A stretch of 64,000 nt of DNA, from contig NZ_PYAS01000001.1 in the NCBI RefSeq assembly GCF_003014695.1, positions 248,001-312,000 of the forward strand. The letters are read 5' to 3'. Positions within the stretch are counted from its first letter, which is position 1, and the number at the start of each line of letters is the position of its first letter. Source of the DNA: Dyadobacter jiangsuensis. Its GTDB lineage: Bacteria > Bacteroidota > Bacteroidia > Cytophagales > Spirosomataceae. The translations under genes and the position numbers were made by a program. The notes beneath the pieces were generated by a model. That model was not told where the DNA came from and did not search any database. It saw only the letters and a list, made by a program, of their open reading frames with translations. Below, one piece after another: positions 45,502 through 53,417 of the stretch.

Positions 45502-46752
45502 CTATAACACAAGCCCGAAGCCCATACGGACATAGCCCAGGTAGCGCTGCGAGTTCTGGTCGATTTTCAGCAGATTTTGGCTCACGCCAGCGGAGATGTC
45601 GATGAATACGCTGCCAAGCATAACCTGCTGGAATCCAACACCGGCGCCCAGTCCCAGGTGTCGTTTGCTCTTTCCCTCGCCAAAATAAGTTTCGCTGTGG
45701 TAGAAGAGGTGATGCACGTATGGGGCAATGTAGAAGCCCGACAGGTTATTCCCGCCCGTGCCTTGTCGTATGGCCTTCTTCTGATGGGTATAATAGCGTA
45801 AATGTAAAGTCGATTGCAGCTGATAGTCGTTCGACACCAACTTGGCTCCGGGCGTAGGGAAATCCCGCGATACAATGCGCATGTAGTTGAGAGCAACCTG
45901 CGTATTCAGGGAGAATGGGCTGCTTTTTAGCTTCCGCTCATAGGCGAGGCCAATGCTCCCGTTGGAATAATCGGGTGAGATGTAGACGGTTGGCCATTGC
46001 AGCTTCCAAAGTTGTCGGACAAAGTCGTCGCAACGGAGTACCTCGCAAAAGGGCTGGTCTTTCTGTCGTTTCCAGTCGCCGAAAGCCAATCCCATGCTCG
46101 TGCGGGATGCGATGGCGATTCGGGACGACTTGCCGAACTCATAAGCCAGCAGCAGCGGATCACCGTCTTGCCGGTAGTCCTGGTAGTAAAGTCCGATGCC
46201 CAATTCCATTCGGCCCCGGTTCAGAAAACGCCTTTGCAGTCCGAACTCCAATCCGATCCTTTTCAGCCGGTTATTCACGATCTCCTTGCCCCATTGCCGC
46301 TCGCCGACCACGGCCAGAAAATTCCCGGTGAAGTTGTTACTACCGGTTCCTTCCCTTATCCGTCGGCGCATGTCGTAGTACCACCGGCCATAGATTTTTC
46401 CTGAAACCAATCCTTCCAGCCCGGCATTATCACCCCAGCCTCCGCTGACACCCACGTCTGCGCCGACAGACCATGACGGCAGCAACTTGTATTCGTACCC
46501 CACATCGACTTGTGTGGTATTATTAGCGGTGTTTTCAATGCTGAAAATGTAGTTGGGCTTAAATGTCAGCCCCAGTTTCAGCATATGGCGCGTAGGCACT
46601 TTGGTCATGAATACATTCTCATACCGGTCTACAAACCGCTGTTTCACAAATGTTTCCCGGGATTCTTCCTCGGCGAATGTAACGCGAATGGAATCCTGTG
46701 CATTGGAAATGCGGAAAATGCATAAAAACAGTACAAAAAACAGCAGCCTCAT
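45502..46752 (-). CDS. Hypothetical outer-membrane barrel protein
   Basis: A 416-residue protein taken from ATG 46752, which opens a good signal peptide (MRLLFFVLFLCIFRISNAQ). The rest consists of alternating beta strands with Tyr, Phe and Gly (MLKLGLTFKPNYIFSI, YEYKLLPSWSVGADVGVSGG, LHLRYYTH, YLGYVRMGFGLVL at the end), consistent with a large outer-membrane barrel ending in an aromatic/hydrophobic strand. No plug domain, so not a TonB receptor. Function unknown. A small open frame (46865-47020) lies just upstream on the same strand. Confidence 0.7.
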   Translation of the reverse strand: MRLLFFVLFLCIFRISNAQDSIRVTFAEEESRETFVKQRFVDRYENVFMTKVPTRHMLKLGLTFKPNYIFSIENTANNTTQVDVGYEYKLLPSWSVGADVGVSGGWGDNAGLEGLVSGKIYGRWYYDMRRRIREGTGSNNFTGNFLAVVGERQWGKEIVNNRLKRIGLEFGLQRRFLNRGRMELGIGLYYQDYRQDGDPLLLAYEFGKSSRIAIASRTSMGLAFGDWKRQKDQPFCEVLRCDDFVRQLWKLQWPTVYISPDYSNGSIGLAYERKLKSSPFSLNTQVALNYMRIVSRDFPTPGAKLVSNDYQLQSTLHLRYYTHQKKAIRQGTGGNNLSGFYIAPYVHHLFYHSETYFGEGKSKRHLGLGAGVGFQQVMLGSVFIDISAGVSQNLLKIDQNSQRYLGYVRMGFGLVL

Positions 46753-46864
46753 AGATGGTAAAGTTACGATTCGATTTCGATCAGCTTTCGTACCAAAGAG
46801 GCGCTCGCAATAGGGGATGGTTGTATGCGGATGCGAAAACATCATTTCGAATGCCCGGCTGACT

Positions 46865-47020
46865 TCACTCCTCAGCCATGACAGCCGCGGTCTCGATCGG
46901 GCCGGGATCGTCGTGGCTGTCTTCTACCGGATCAAAATCCAGTCCGTTGTATTCCAGTAAGTTAAAGTTGGGTAGGTTGAAGAGAATGCGGGCAAGTAGT
47001 GAACAGATGATTGTTTTCAT
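46865..47020 (-). CDS. Putative 51-residue small protein
   Basis: A short open frame on the minus strand, ATG 47018-47020, TGA at 46865. It begins MKTIICSLLARILFNLPNF, a hydrophobic helix, and continues as an acidic, Pro-rich tail (EDSHDDPGPIETAAV) ending MAEE. It is 112 bases upstream of the barrel gene. It could be a leader or a secreted small protein. No family known; real translation is uncertain. Confidence 0.4.
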   Translation of the reverse strand: MKTIICSLLARILFNLPNFNLLEYNGLDFDPVEDSHDDPGPIETAAVMAEE

Positions 47021-47217
47021 AGCTAATGGCTAAATGGTGTCGGTAACGATATTGCAAAACTCAGGCTTTTGTCCGCTTTTCACCCGGACTTTTGATGCAT
47101 TCAGAGGTAATTTTGTTGCATGCATCATTCGTACGCCCTATTTATAATCATTTAATTGTTAGTTGCTTAAATGGGCGAAGATTCGGCGGGGTAGTATTGG
47201 GCTAAGTATATGCCCTT

Positions 47218-47430
47218 GTGACCGACAGCAAGGTATACCAGATCAACCCCGGGACCAGCGAGGCGAAAATGTCCTGCAAGCTGGACATGACGCTCAACCC
47301 GCTCTACTACCCGGCGGGAAAAGAAAAGGGGCTTGACGCGGTCAGCTATGCGAATAGTCAGCCGGGCCTTGAAATCGGGTTTATTAAGGGCACTATAAGG
47401 GAGCACGAGGCGAAGCGGCAGACTTGGTAA
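47218..47430 (+). CDS. Orphan fragment, possibly gene remnant
   Basis: A 70-codon frame starting with GTG, not recognised: VTDSKVYQINPGTSEAK, then LDMTLNPLYYPAGKEKGLD, then QPGLEIGFIKGTIREHE. The composition is that of a real secreted or cytosolic protein, not of a shadow frame, but it has no signal and starts a few codons after an in-frame stop, so it may be the surviving 3' end of a larger gene. No homolog can be named. Confidence 0.3.
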   Translation: MTDSKVYQINPGTSEAKMSCKLDMTLNPLYYPAGKEKGLDAVSYANSQPGLEIGFIKGTIREHEAKRQTW

Positions 47431-47631
47431 CAAAAAGCTGCCGCTATTTTTTGATCATATTTTGAACCGTTTTGTGAAGTGTTCGAAAATTTGATGTTTC
47501 TTGTAGCAGTAATTCGGAAAGGTAAAGGTAATAGAGCACCCTATTGAAATTTGAATATTATTAAAAAGCAATTTGAATAGGACACTTAAATAATAAAAAG
47601 CTACTTGAACCAACCAATCTTTTAAAACGCC

Positions 47632-48339
47632 ATGAGAAACATCTTTTATTTTCTGAGTATTACGTTGATTTTCTTGATTGTGAACCGCTCAAATGCCCAG
47701 CGGGCAAGTGACTTTTCGCGACGGAATATCGATGCCCATATCGACTTAGTGCCACTTGGATTTACCGATCCGTCGATCCGATTTGGCTCGGAAATGATGT
47801 TTGGCAACCGCTGGGCGGCCGGGCTTAATTTAGGCGTAGGGGTGCCGGTACCATTCAGTACGGCACTGGGATTGCGTCAGCAAAAGTGGGAGAAAGGGAA
47901 ATACAAACTTTTTGAGGTAAGACCGGAAGTGAAATATTATTGGTTGAAACGCGAGCGCAGTGGTTGGTATATGGCAGCCGAAGGATTGTTTTCAACCATG
48001 AGCGGAACGACCGGAAAGAGCTATCATTTCGAAAATAATAACGACACAACGCAGGTGAACTTTGATTATGCCGACTTTTCCAAAACCAAAATAGGTGTTA
48101 CTGGCAAGCTCGGCGGGCGGATATTCCTCGGACAACGAATGACGCTGGATTTTTTCACTGGCATTGGTTTCTCGCGTACCAATTCAATGTTCTCCAATTA
48201 CAAAAACAAAAATATAAGCACAAACAAACCGGACCTTTTCTATGAAGGCGAAAATTACGTTTCCGGAAATAGAATTACCGGGCACCTGTCGGCCGGATTG
48301 AGGCTTGGCATATTGCTTTGGTCCGAAGAACCAAAATAA
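47632..48339 (+). CDS. Hypothetical outer-membrane beta-barrel protein (DUF3575-like)
   Basis: A 235-residue protein with a Sec signal (MRNIFYFLSITLIFLIVNRSNAQ). The mature part has an early helix-free start (RRNIDAHIDLVPLGF) and repeated amphipathic strands such as WAAGLNLGVGVPVPF, LFEVRPEVKYYWLKRERSGWYMAAEG, TLDFFTGIGFSRT, ending GHLSAGLRLGILLW. This resembles small DUF3575/OmpW-like barrels. No partner identified. It is a single gene with AT-rich upstream sequence and about 76 bases before the stop of cysC on the opposite strand. Confidence 0.7.
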   Translation: MRNIFYFLSITLIFLIVNRSNAQRASDFSRRNIDAHIDLVPLGFTDPSIRFGSEMMFGNRWAAGLNLGVGVPVPFSTALGLRQQKWEKGKYKLFEVRPEVKYYWLKRERSGWYMAAEGLFSTMSGTTGKSYHFENNNDTTQVNFDYADFSKTKIGVTGKLGGRIFLGQRMTLDFFTGIGFSRTNSMFSNYKNKNISTNKPDLFYEGENYVSGNRITGHLSAGLRLGILLWSEEPK

Positions 48340-48415
48340 TATTAATAAATACCTGTCTCTGATAATATGCAACCCTGAAATAGCAATGACGAAATATCTG
48401 TTACGTCTTGCTAAT

Positions 48416-48949
48416 TCAGGATTGTGTGCTGATCGCCAATCGGTAAATCTGCCCCGCGCATTCTTCAAGCTGCCATAATGCGGTCGGGACGATGAGGTCC
48501 GGGTGTAACGGCACTTCGAAGCCCGAGCCGATACCGGTAAAATTTTCAATTTCATGGTTACGCGCCTTGCGGTAGAGGCCCTTCACGTCCCGCTGCTCGC
48601 AGATGGAGATGGGGCATTCCAAATAGATCTCGAGGTAACGGTCGCCGAGGGTTTGCCGCAGCAGGTCGCGGTGCGACTGCATGGGCGTTATAAAGGAGCA
48701 AATCACGATGAGGTCCTTTTCGAGCAATATTTTGCAGAGCTCGGCCACGCGCCGGATGTTTTCGAGCCGGTCGGCATCGGAAAAGCCCAGGTCACTGTTC
48801 ATGCCCGCGCGCACCACGTCGCCATCGAGCGAGAGCGTGCGGTAGCCGTCGGTTTCCAGTTGGCGCGCAACCATTTGGGCGAGGGTGCTTTTGCCGGCCC
48901 CCGAATGCCCCAGTAGCCACACCACCATTCCTTTTTGATGCGCTTTCAT
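48416..48949 (-). CDS. cysC: Adenylyl-sulfate kinase
   Basis: A 177-residue APS kinase from ATG 48949, which overlaps the cysQ stop by ATGA; the long frame beyond is the cysQ gene read otherwise. The P-loop GHSGAGKST is at 14-22, followed by LDGDVVRAGMNSDLGFSDADR and ENIRRVAELCKIL, then PMQSHRDLLR and GLYRKARNHEI, all standard. It phosphorylates APS to PAPS, the sulfuryl donor of the sulfotransferase two genes upstream. The gene closes the five-gene sulfation operon. ATP sulfurylase (cysD/cysN or sat) is not in the window. Confidence 0.95.
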   Translation of the reverse strand: MKAHQKGMVVWLLGHSGAGKSTLAQMVARQLETDGYRTLSLDGDVVRAGMNSDLGFSDADRLENIRRVAELCKILLEKDLIVICSFITPMQSHRDLLRQTLGDRYLEIYLECPISICEQRDVKGLYRKARNHEIENFTGIGSGFEVPLHPDLIVPTALWQLEECAGQIYRLAISTQS

Positions 48950-49710
48950 TGGCACAGGCACAGAAAACTGCCATTCAGCAGTGATTCTTTGTTGTATAAA
49001 AACGGCTCGCCCGACGCGGTGGTCATTTTGCCGCCGCTGCATTCGAGAATCGCCTGCCCTGCGGCGGTATCCCATTCCATGGTTGGCCCCTGGCGGAAAT
49101 AGATGTGTGCGAGGCCTTCCGCAATGAAGCAGAATTTGATGGAACTCCCCACCGAAACCTGGTTCGTGACGGGGTACCGGGCCAGCACTGCGGCTTCCTC
49201 CGGGCTCCCGTGCGACCGGCTGCCTACGGCCGTCCACCCGGCATCGGCGTGGCTCGTCTGAAGTCTGGCGGCGTTGCCAGCGGCGTCGGTCTTCCACGCG
49301 CCGCCTGCCTGGTCCGCGTAGTAGGTTATGCCCGTTACGGGCACGTATATGACACCCATGACGGGCGTGCGGTCGCGTATGAGGGCAATGTTGACCGTGA
49401 ATTCCCCGTTTCGTTTCACAAACTCCTTGGTCCCGTCTAGCGGGTCCACGCACCAGTAGGTATGCCAGTTTTTTCTTTCTTCAAAAGGAATGTTGCGGCC
49501 TTCTTCCGACATGATGGGTATGCCGGGGAAATGTTCGGCCAATGCGGCAACGATCACCTCGTGGGAAGCCTTGTCGGCAAGCGTGAGCGGTGAATCGTCG
49601 GCCTTGTTCTCCACCTCGCCCGATTTGGCAGGATCGTTGTAGATCCTCATAATCGCATCTCCGGCTTCGCGCGCTATGGCGGGTAGTATATGAATGTCTA
49701 TTTGCATCAT
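48946..49710 (-). CDS. cysQ: 3'(2'),5'-bisphosphate nucleotidase
   Basis: A 254-residue enzyme starting with ATG 49710 (ATG 49707 is an alternative; TTG 49716 is unlikely). Inositol-phosphatase fold with the metal-binding motifs: SEE (68-70), DPLDGTKEF (89-97) and MEWDTAAG near residue 210. It removes the 3'-phosphate from PAP, the inhibitory by-product of sulfotransferases, back to AMP, which fits its position between a sulfotransferase gene and cysC. It starts two bases after the sulfotransferase stop and overlaps cysC. Confidence 0.95.
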   Translation of the reverse strand: MMQIDIHILPAIAREAGDAIMRIYNDPAKSGEVENKADDSPLTLADKASHEVIVAALAEHFPGIPIMSEEGRNIPFEERKNWHTYWCVDPLDGTKEFVKRNGEFTVNIALIRDRTPVMGVIYVPVTGITYYADQAGGAWKTDAAGNAARLQTSHADAGWTAVGSRSHGSPEEAAVLARYPVTNQVSVGSSIKFCFIAEGLAHIYFRQGPTMEWDTAAGQAILECSGGKMTTASGEPFLYNKESLLNGSFLCLCQ

Positions 49711-49712
49711 TA

Positions 49713-50729
49713 TCAATGAGGAATAAGGGGTAACCGGTCGGCAATCGCTTTCAGGAGTTGTTCCTGCGCGCGTCTTTTTTCCAGGTCCTCCGGCCTTAGT
49801 TTACTCCGGAATTCTTTTTTCAAATCCTGGTTAATCTGCGAAAAATCCGAGATTTCCTCCGCTGAAAAAAGCGTATAGTCTTTTTTATAAACGAGCTCAT
49901 AACCCAGTTTTTCGAGGGTATCACCGGCGACGCGCTCGAAAATGCGGATATCCGCTTCCGGGAGCCCGGCCAGGAACTTGCGGTGGTTGTCGGTTAATAC
50001 CGGTTTCACCACATTTTGCCACATCAATCCCGAATTGGCGGTCTCCCGCGACTCGGCGGATTCGTGGTAGGCGAGTGCCGTTTCGGAATATTGGGCTCCG
50101 ATGAACGTACAAATGCTTCTCAATTCCGTTTCGGGGTCTTTGAGCAAATCCTCATAGCGCACGCGGAGCACGCGTCCGGGACCGAGTTTTTCATACAATG
50201 CAATGGATGCCTCCTGTTCGCGCTTCCATTGCTGCGCGAGGTGATAGGCATGTTTTTCGCTCACGATGGCCTTTTTAAAAGAAAGCGCCACATCCCGGCC
50301 GTCGCGGAACAGGTGGATATAGCGGGGTGGCGTGCTGTATTGTTCGAGTTCGGCGGCATAATGGATATTGGCCATGCTTTTACACGTCCAGATGCGCGCA
50401 CCGTCGGCCTGGGCTTTCAGCTCATACACCGCTTTGGCGATTTCGGGCAGGGTAGGCGCTTCGCACCGCACGCGTATGGCCGCGCGGTCGAGGGTAACGG
50501 CCGTCCAAGGCACCGGATTGGTTTCCACCAGCGTGCACACGTCGTCGATCAACTGATCAAACTGACTTTCAATCGTCAGGTCGCCGTAAACCGGCAACAG
50601 CGGCATGATCCTTTCGAGGATATGGGGTGGGTGGGGAGCCGATACTTCGGGTAGCTGGTTGAGCATAAGCCGCAGCAAATTGGAGCCGCTTCGCTGGGTG
50701 CCGATGATCTGAACTGGGGTAAATGCCAT
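49713..50729 (-). CDS. PAPS-dependent sulfotransferase
   Basis: A 338-residue protein with the two nucleotide-binding marks of the family: the 5'-phosphosulfate loop GTQRSGSNLL (10-19) and the 3'-phosphate site FRDGRDVALSF (141-151). YEDLLKDPETELRSICTFIG is the typical third element. It transfers a sulfuryl group from PAPS to a hydroxyl or amine of a glycan, peptide or small molecule; the acceptor is unknown. No signal peptide, so it acts in the cytoplasm. The neighbours are cysQ and cysC, which make and recycle its cofactor. Confidence 0.92.
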   Translation of the reverse strand: MAFTPVQIIGTQRSGSNLLRLMLNQLPEVSAPHPPHILERIMPLLPVYGDLTIESQFDQLIDDVCTLVETNPVPWTAVTLDRAAIRVRCEAPTLPEIAKAVYELKAQADGARIWTCKSMANIHYAAELEQYSTPPRYIHLFRDGRDVALSFKKAIVSEKHAYHLAQQWKREQEASIALYEKLGPGRVLRVRYEDLLKDPETELRSICTFIGAQYSETALAYHESAESRETANSGLMWQNVVKPVLTDNHRKFLAGLPEADIRIFERVAGDTLEKLGYELVYKKDYTLFSAEEISDFSQINQDLKKEFRSKLRPEDLEKRRAQEQLLKAIADRLPLIPH

Positions 50730-50732
50730 AGC

Positions 50733-51905
50733 TTACAATATAAGTAATCCAAGAATGCCGGCTACCGGCACTACTATTGCCGGGTCGGTTTTGAAATAAA
50801 TGGTCGCGCCGAGCGTCGCCGAAAATACGGCCACTGAAAAGAGCGTAAAGCCGTTGCCCCACAAAATGGAAACGCCGGCCGAAACGATCATCCCGATAAT
50901 GGCGGGCCTCAGACCTTTAAAAACCGCAACTACCAGTTCCGATTGGCTGATTTTATTAAAAAAGCGGGCTGCGATGATCGTTAAAATGGCAGTAGGTGTG
51001 AAAATGGCGATGGTCGCATTCAGGGCGCCCCAGAAACCGGCGAGTTTGTAGCCGATGAATGTGGCGCTGATAAAAATCGGCCCGGGCGTGACTTGCCCCA
51101 TCGCAATTGCATCCGCAAAGGCACGGTCGGAAAGCCAGCGGTGGCCATCCACGATGATCTTCTGCATGGCAGGGATGATCACGTAGCCGCCGCCGAATTG
51201 GGTAAGGCTCATGCCGGAGAAGGTCAGCAGGATAGTCCGGTGTAATGCGGCAAACGGGTTGCTTTGGGGCCAGGTGATCAGCCCAATGAGCAGGATCGCG
51301 GCCATAACCAGCGGATAGGGTATTTTAAAGCCCGGTCGTGCAGACTCGGGCGCTGCAGTGGAAGCAGTCTTTTTGAAATAAATCAAATAGCCCATCAACG
51401 CACTCGCCAGGAGGATGGCCATGGTGGAGAAATAGGATTTTGAAACAAAAACCGCGACTGCCGACACGACTGCAATGAGTACCTGCGGGATATCGGAAAT
51501 GCTTTTACGGCCCATGCTGATCGCCACACTGATGATAATGGCCGCAACCGCAGGTAATATTCCGGCAAAGAAATGGCTCATCGCAGGCACATCGCCATAT
51601 TGAAAGTAGAAGTGCGAAAGCGCCAGCATCAATACGAACGACGGCAGGATCACCGCAGTGACGCTGATCAGCGCGCCTTTCCATCCGCCGAGCTGGTAGC
51701 CCACATAGGAAACCACATTGACGGCCATCGGCCCCGGCAGCACCGAGGCAAGCGAAATGCCTTCCATTACTTTTGCATTGTCGAGCATCCGGTCCTTTTC
51801 CACGACTTTCTTCTGGATCATCGAGATCAGCGACATGAAGCCGCCCCACGACGTAGCGCCGATTTTCAGGAATGTCAGGAAAAGATAGGCGGGTACCGGT
51901 TGCAT
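50733..51905 (-). CDS. CHR-family (chromate/anion) transporter
   Basis: A 390-residue membrane protein made of two homologous halves of about six helices each. The signatures are FLKIGATSWGGFMSLI and EGISLASVLPGPMAVNV in the first half, and SLTQFGGGYVIIPAMQK and ADAIAMGQVTPGPIFISATFIGY in the second, the repeated G-x-x-x-P-G-P motif of the CHR superfamily. Named for chromate, these transporters may move sulfate or related oxyanions. Lying 3 bases before the sulfotransferase gene and 6 bases after the arylsulfotransferase gene, it probably handles a sulfate-related anion. Confidence 0.9.
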   Translation of the reverse strand: MQPVPAYLFLTFLKIGATSWGGFMSLISMIQKKVVEKDRMLDNAKVMEGISLASVLPGPMAVNVVSYVGYQLGGWKGALISVTAVILPSFVLMLALSHFYFQYGDVPAMSHFFAGILPAVAAIIISVAISMGRKSISDIPQVLIAVVSAVAVFVSKSYFSTMAILLASALMGYLIYFKKTASTAAPESARPGFKIPYPLVMAAILLIGLITWPQSNPFAALHRTILLTFSGMSLTQFGGGYVIIPAMQKIIVDGHRWLSDRAFADAIAMGQVTPGPIFISATFIGYKLAGFWGALNATIAIFTPTAILTIIAARFFNKISQSELVVAVFKGLRPAIIGMIVSAGVSILWGNGFTLFSVAVFSATLGATIYFKTDPAIVVPVAGILGLLIL

Positions 51906-51911
51906 CGGGCG

Positions 51912-53309
51912 TCAGTTTACCAGGTAGGGGGCAACCTGCTCTTGTGGAACAAATTCGGCGCGGTAGGGCATAATCCTGCTTTTGAGTGCCCACAGGAAAC
52001 GTCCGTCCAGGTTGGTGAGCACAATGCTGTTGGTCTTCGAACTGCAATGCAGCACGGCATTCGGCCCCACGAGGTAAGCGCTGCCCATACGCGCGGTGTA
52101 AAACTCCTTGGGTAATGTAATATGGTGTTTCAACACGGAGGTTTTGGCTGATTCGTCGAGGCCGAAAGTCAGCGTGCGGGTGGTTTGCTTGCTGGTGCCG
52201 TTATCGAAGAGCATCAGGTCGCCCTGCGCATTGCGGTGAACGGCATGCCCCTGGTCGAAAACGCCATCGGCAGGCATTTTGAAATCGCCGCCCCGGCCGA
52301 ATTTCCAGAGTACTTTGCCGGTTTGGGAGTCGATCTTCCAGATTTGCCCGTTGTTGTAAAACGACATCAGGTAGTTGCCGTCGCGGTCGAAGCTCACGCT
52401 GTTGGCATGCATCCAATCCTTTTTCTCCTGCATGATTTTCGGGTCTTTCAGCGGATCGAGCGCGTCGAACACCGACCAGCCCCATACTTTTTTACCCTTG
52501 CGATCGAGTACCAGAATGCCGTCGCTCTTGACGGTATCCTGTTTACTACCGCCCACGGAGCTAAGGTCCATGATGCGCGTTTGCACATTCAAGGTCACGA
52601 TCTGGCTGCGGTCGTTGAGGATGATCTCATGGTGGATCGTTTCCTTGAAATCGTTCTCGCCTTTCTTCAAATGCAGCAGCGTATCGCCTTTGAGCGATAC
52701 TTCCAGGATTTCGTTGCCGTAGCTGGTAGGGTATTCTTCTGTCCCGAGAATGGACAGGATGGTTTTGTTGCGTGTGAAATGTGTGGTTTTAAAGCCGGTC
52801 CCATTCACCTGATGGTACCAGCGGATATCGCCCTTGTGATCGAGCAGGAAAATAATCCCCGGCGTTTCGCGGCGCGAAAAGAGGATAAAGCCTTTTTTGA
52901 ATGCGTCCGGCACGACGGTCGAATCGGGGGCAATGGTCTGGAAAAAATCCTGGATCCACATCGGATAGCCCGACGTGCGGAAATCGTAAACCTTGCTGGT
53001 GGTTTCCTTGCCGCCGCCGGAGGAAACAATATGGTAAAGGTATTGGGATTTGGGCCGAAGGTTGGTCAGTACCAATGCATGGTCGGTACCTGCGGGCGAT
53101 GAAACGGTCGTGAACTTATGCAGCGACTCGGCCTTTTGCCAGTACTCGATGCGGACTACGCATGGGTCGGTGGTTTTGACATCGATCCTCACTTTCAGCG
53201 TATTCCTGCCCGGAGCGCTGAGACTGATCGTCTCTATACCCGTACCATTACAGCCGAGCAAAGTGAGGCCGGTAATCAGGAGTGCGAAGGCGAGGAGGAT
53301 GCGTTGCAT
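51912..53309 (-). CDS. Arylsulfotransferase-like lipoprotein (ASST)
   Basis: A 465-residue lipoprotein (lipobox LTLLGC, Cys20). Residues about 25-110 form a fibronectin-like beta sandwich (KVRIDVKTTDPCVVRIEYW...), and the rest is a propeller with the Arylsulfotrans family pieces DWMHANSVSFDRDGNYLMSF, KVLWKFGRGGDFKMP and GHAVHRNAQGDLMLFDNG, in which His residues serve as transient sulfuryl carriers in characterised ASST. It exchanges sulfate between phenols or arylsulfates outside the cytoplasm, without PAPS. First gene of the five-gene operon; hairpin of the preceding operon ends 58 bases upstream. Confidence 0.87.
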   Translation of the reverse strand: MQRILLAFALLITGLTLLGCNGTGIETISLSAPGRNTLKVRIDVKTTDPCVVRIEYWQKAESLHKFTTVSSPAGTDHALVLTNLRPKSQYLYHIVSSGGGKETTSKVYDFRTSGYPMWIQDFFQTIAPDSTVVPDAFKKGFILFSRRETPGIIFLLDHKGDIRWYHQVNGTGFKTTHFTRNKTILSILGTEEYPTSYGNEILEVSLKGDTLLHLKKGENDFKETIHHEIILNDRSQIVTLNVQTRIMDLSSVGGSKQDTVKSDGILVLDRKGKKVWGWSVFDALDPLKDPKIMQEKKDWMHANSVSFDRDGNYLMSFYNNGQIWKIDSQTGKVLWKFGRGGDFKMPADGVFDQGHAVHRNAQGDLMLFDNGTSKQTTRTLTFGLDESAKTSVLKHHITLPKEFYTARMGSAYLVGPNAVLHCSSKTNSIVLTNLDGRFLWALKSRIMPYRAEFVPQEQVAPYLVN

Positions 53310-53366
53310 AGGAAATCGATGGAATGTGTCTGTAAATATAATTCAAAACCGGCCCCGAAAATGGCA

Positions 53367-53398
53367 GCAGGCAATACGCGGGAGTGCGTACTGCCTGT
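53367..53398 (-). terminator. Terminator-like hairpin after susD pair 2
   Basis: CAGGCAATACGC (53368-53379) pairs with GCGTACTGCCTG (53386-53397) with one mismatch and a 6-base loop GGGAGT. It lies 20 bases past the susD stop, between that gene and the arylsulfotransferase start. No long T-run follows, so it may be a terminator or an mRNA-stabilising hairpin. Confidence 0.6.
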
Positions 53399-53417
53399 CT
53401 GCATGTTTGCCCGACGA

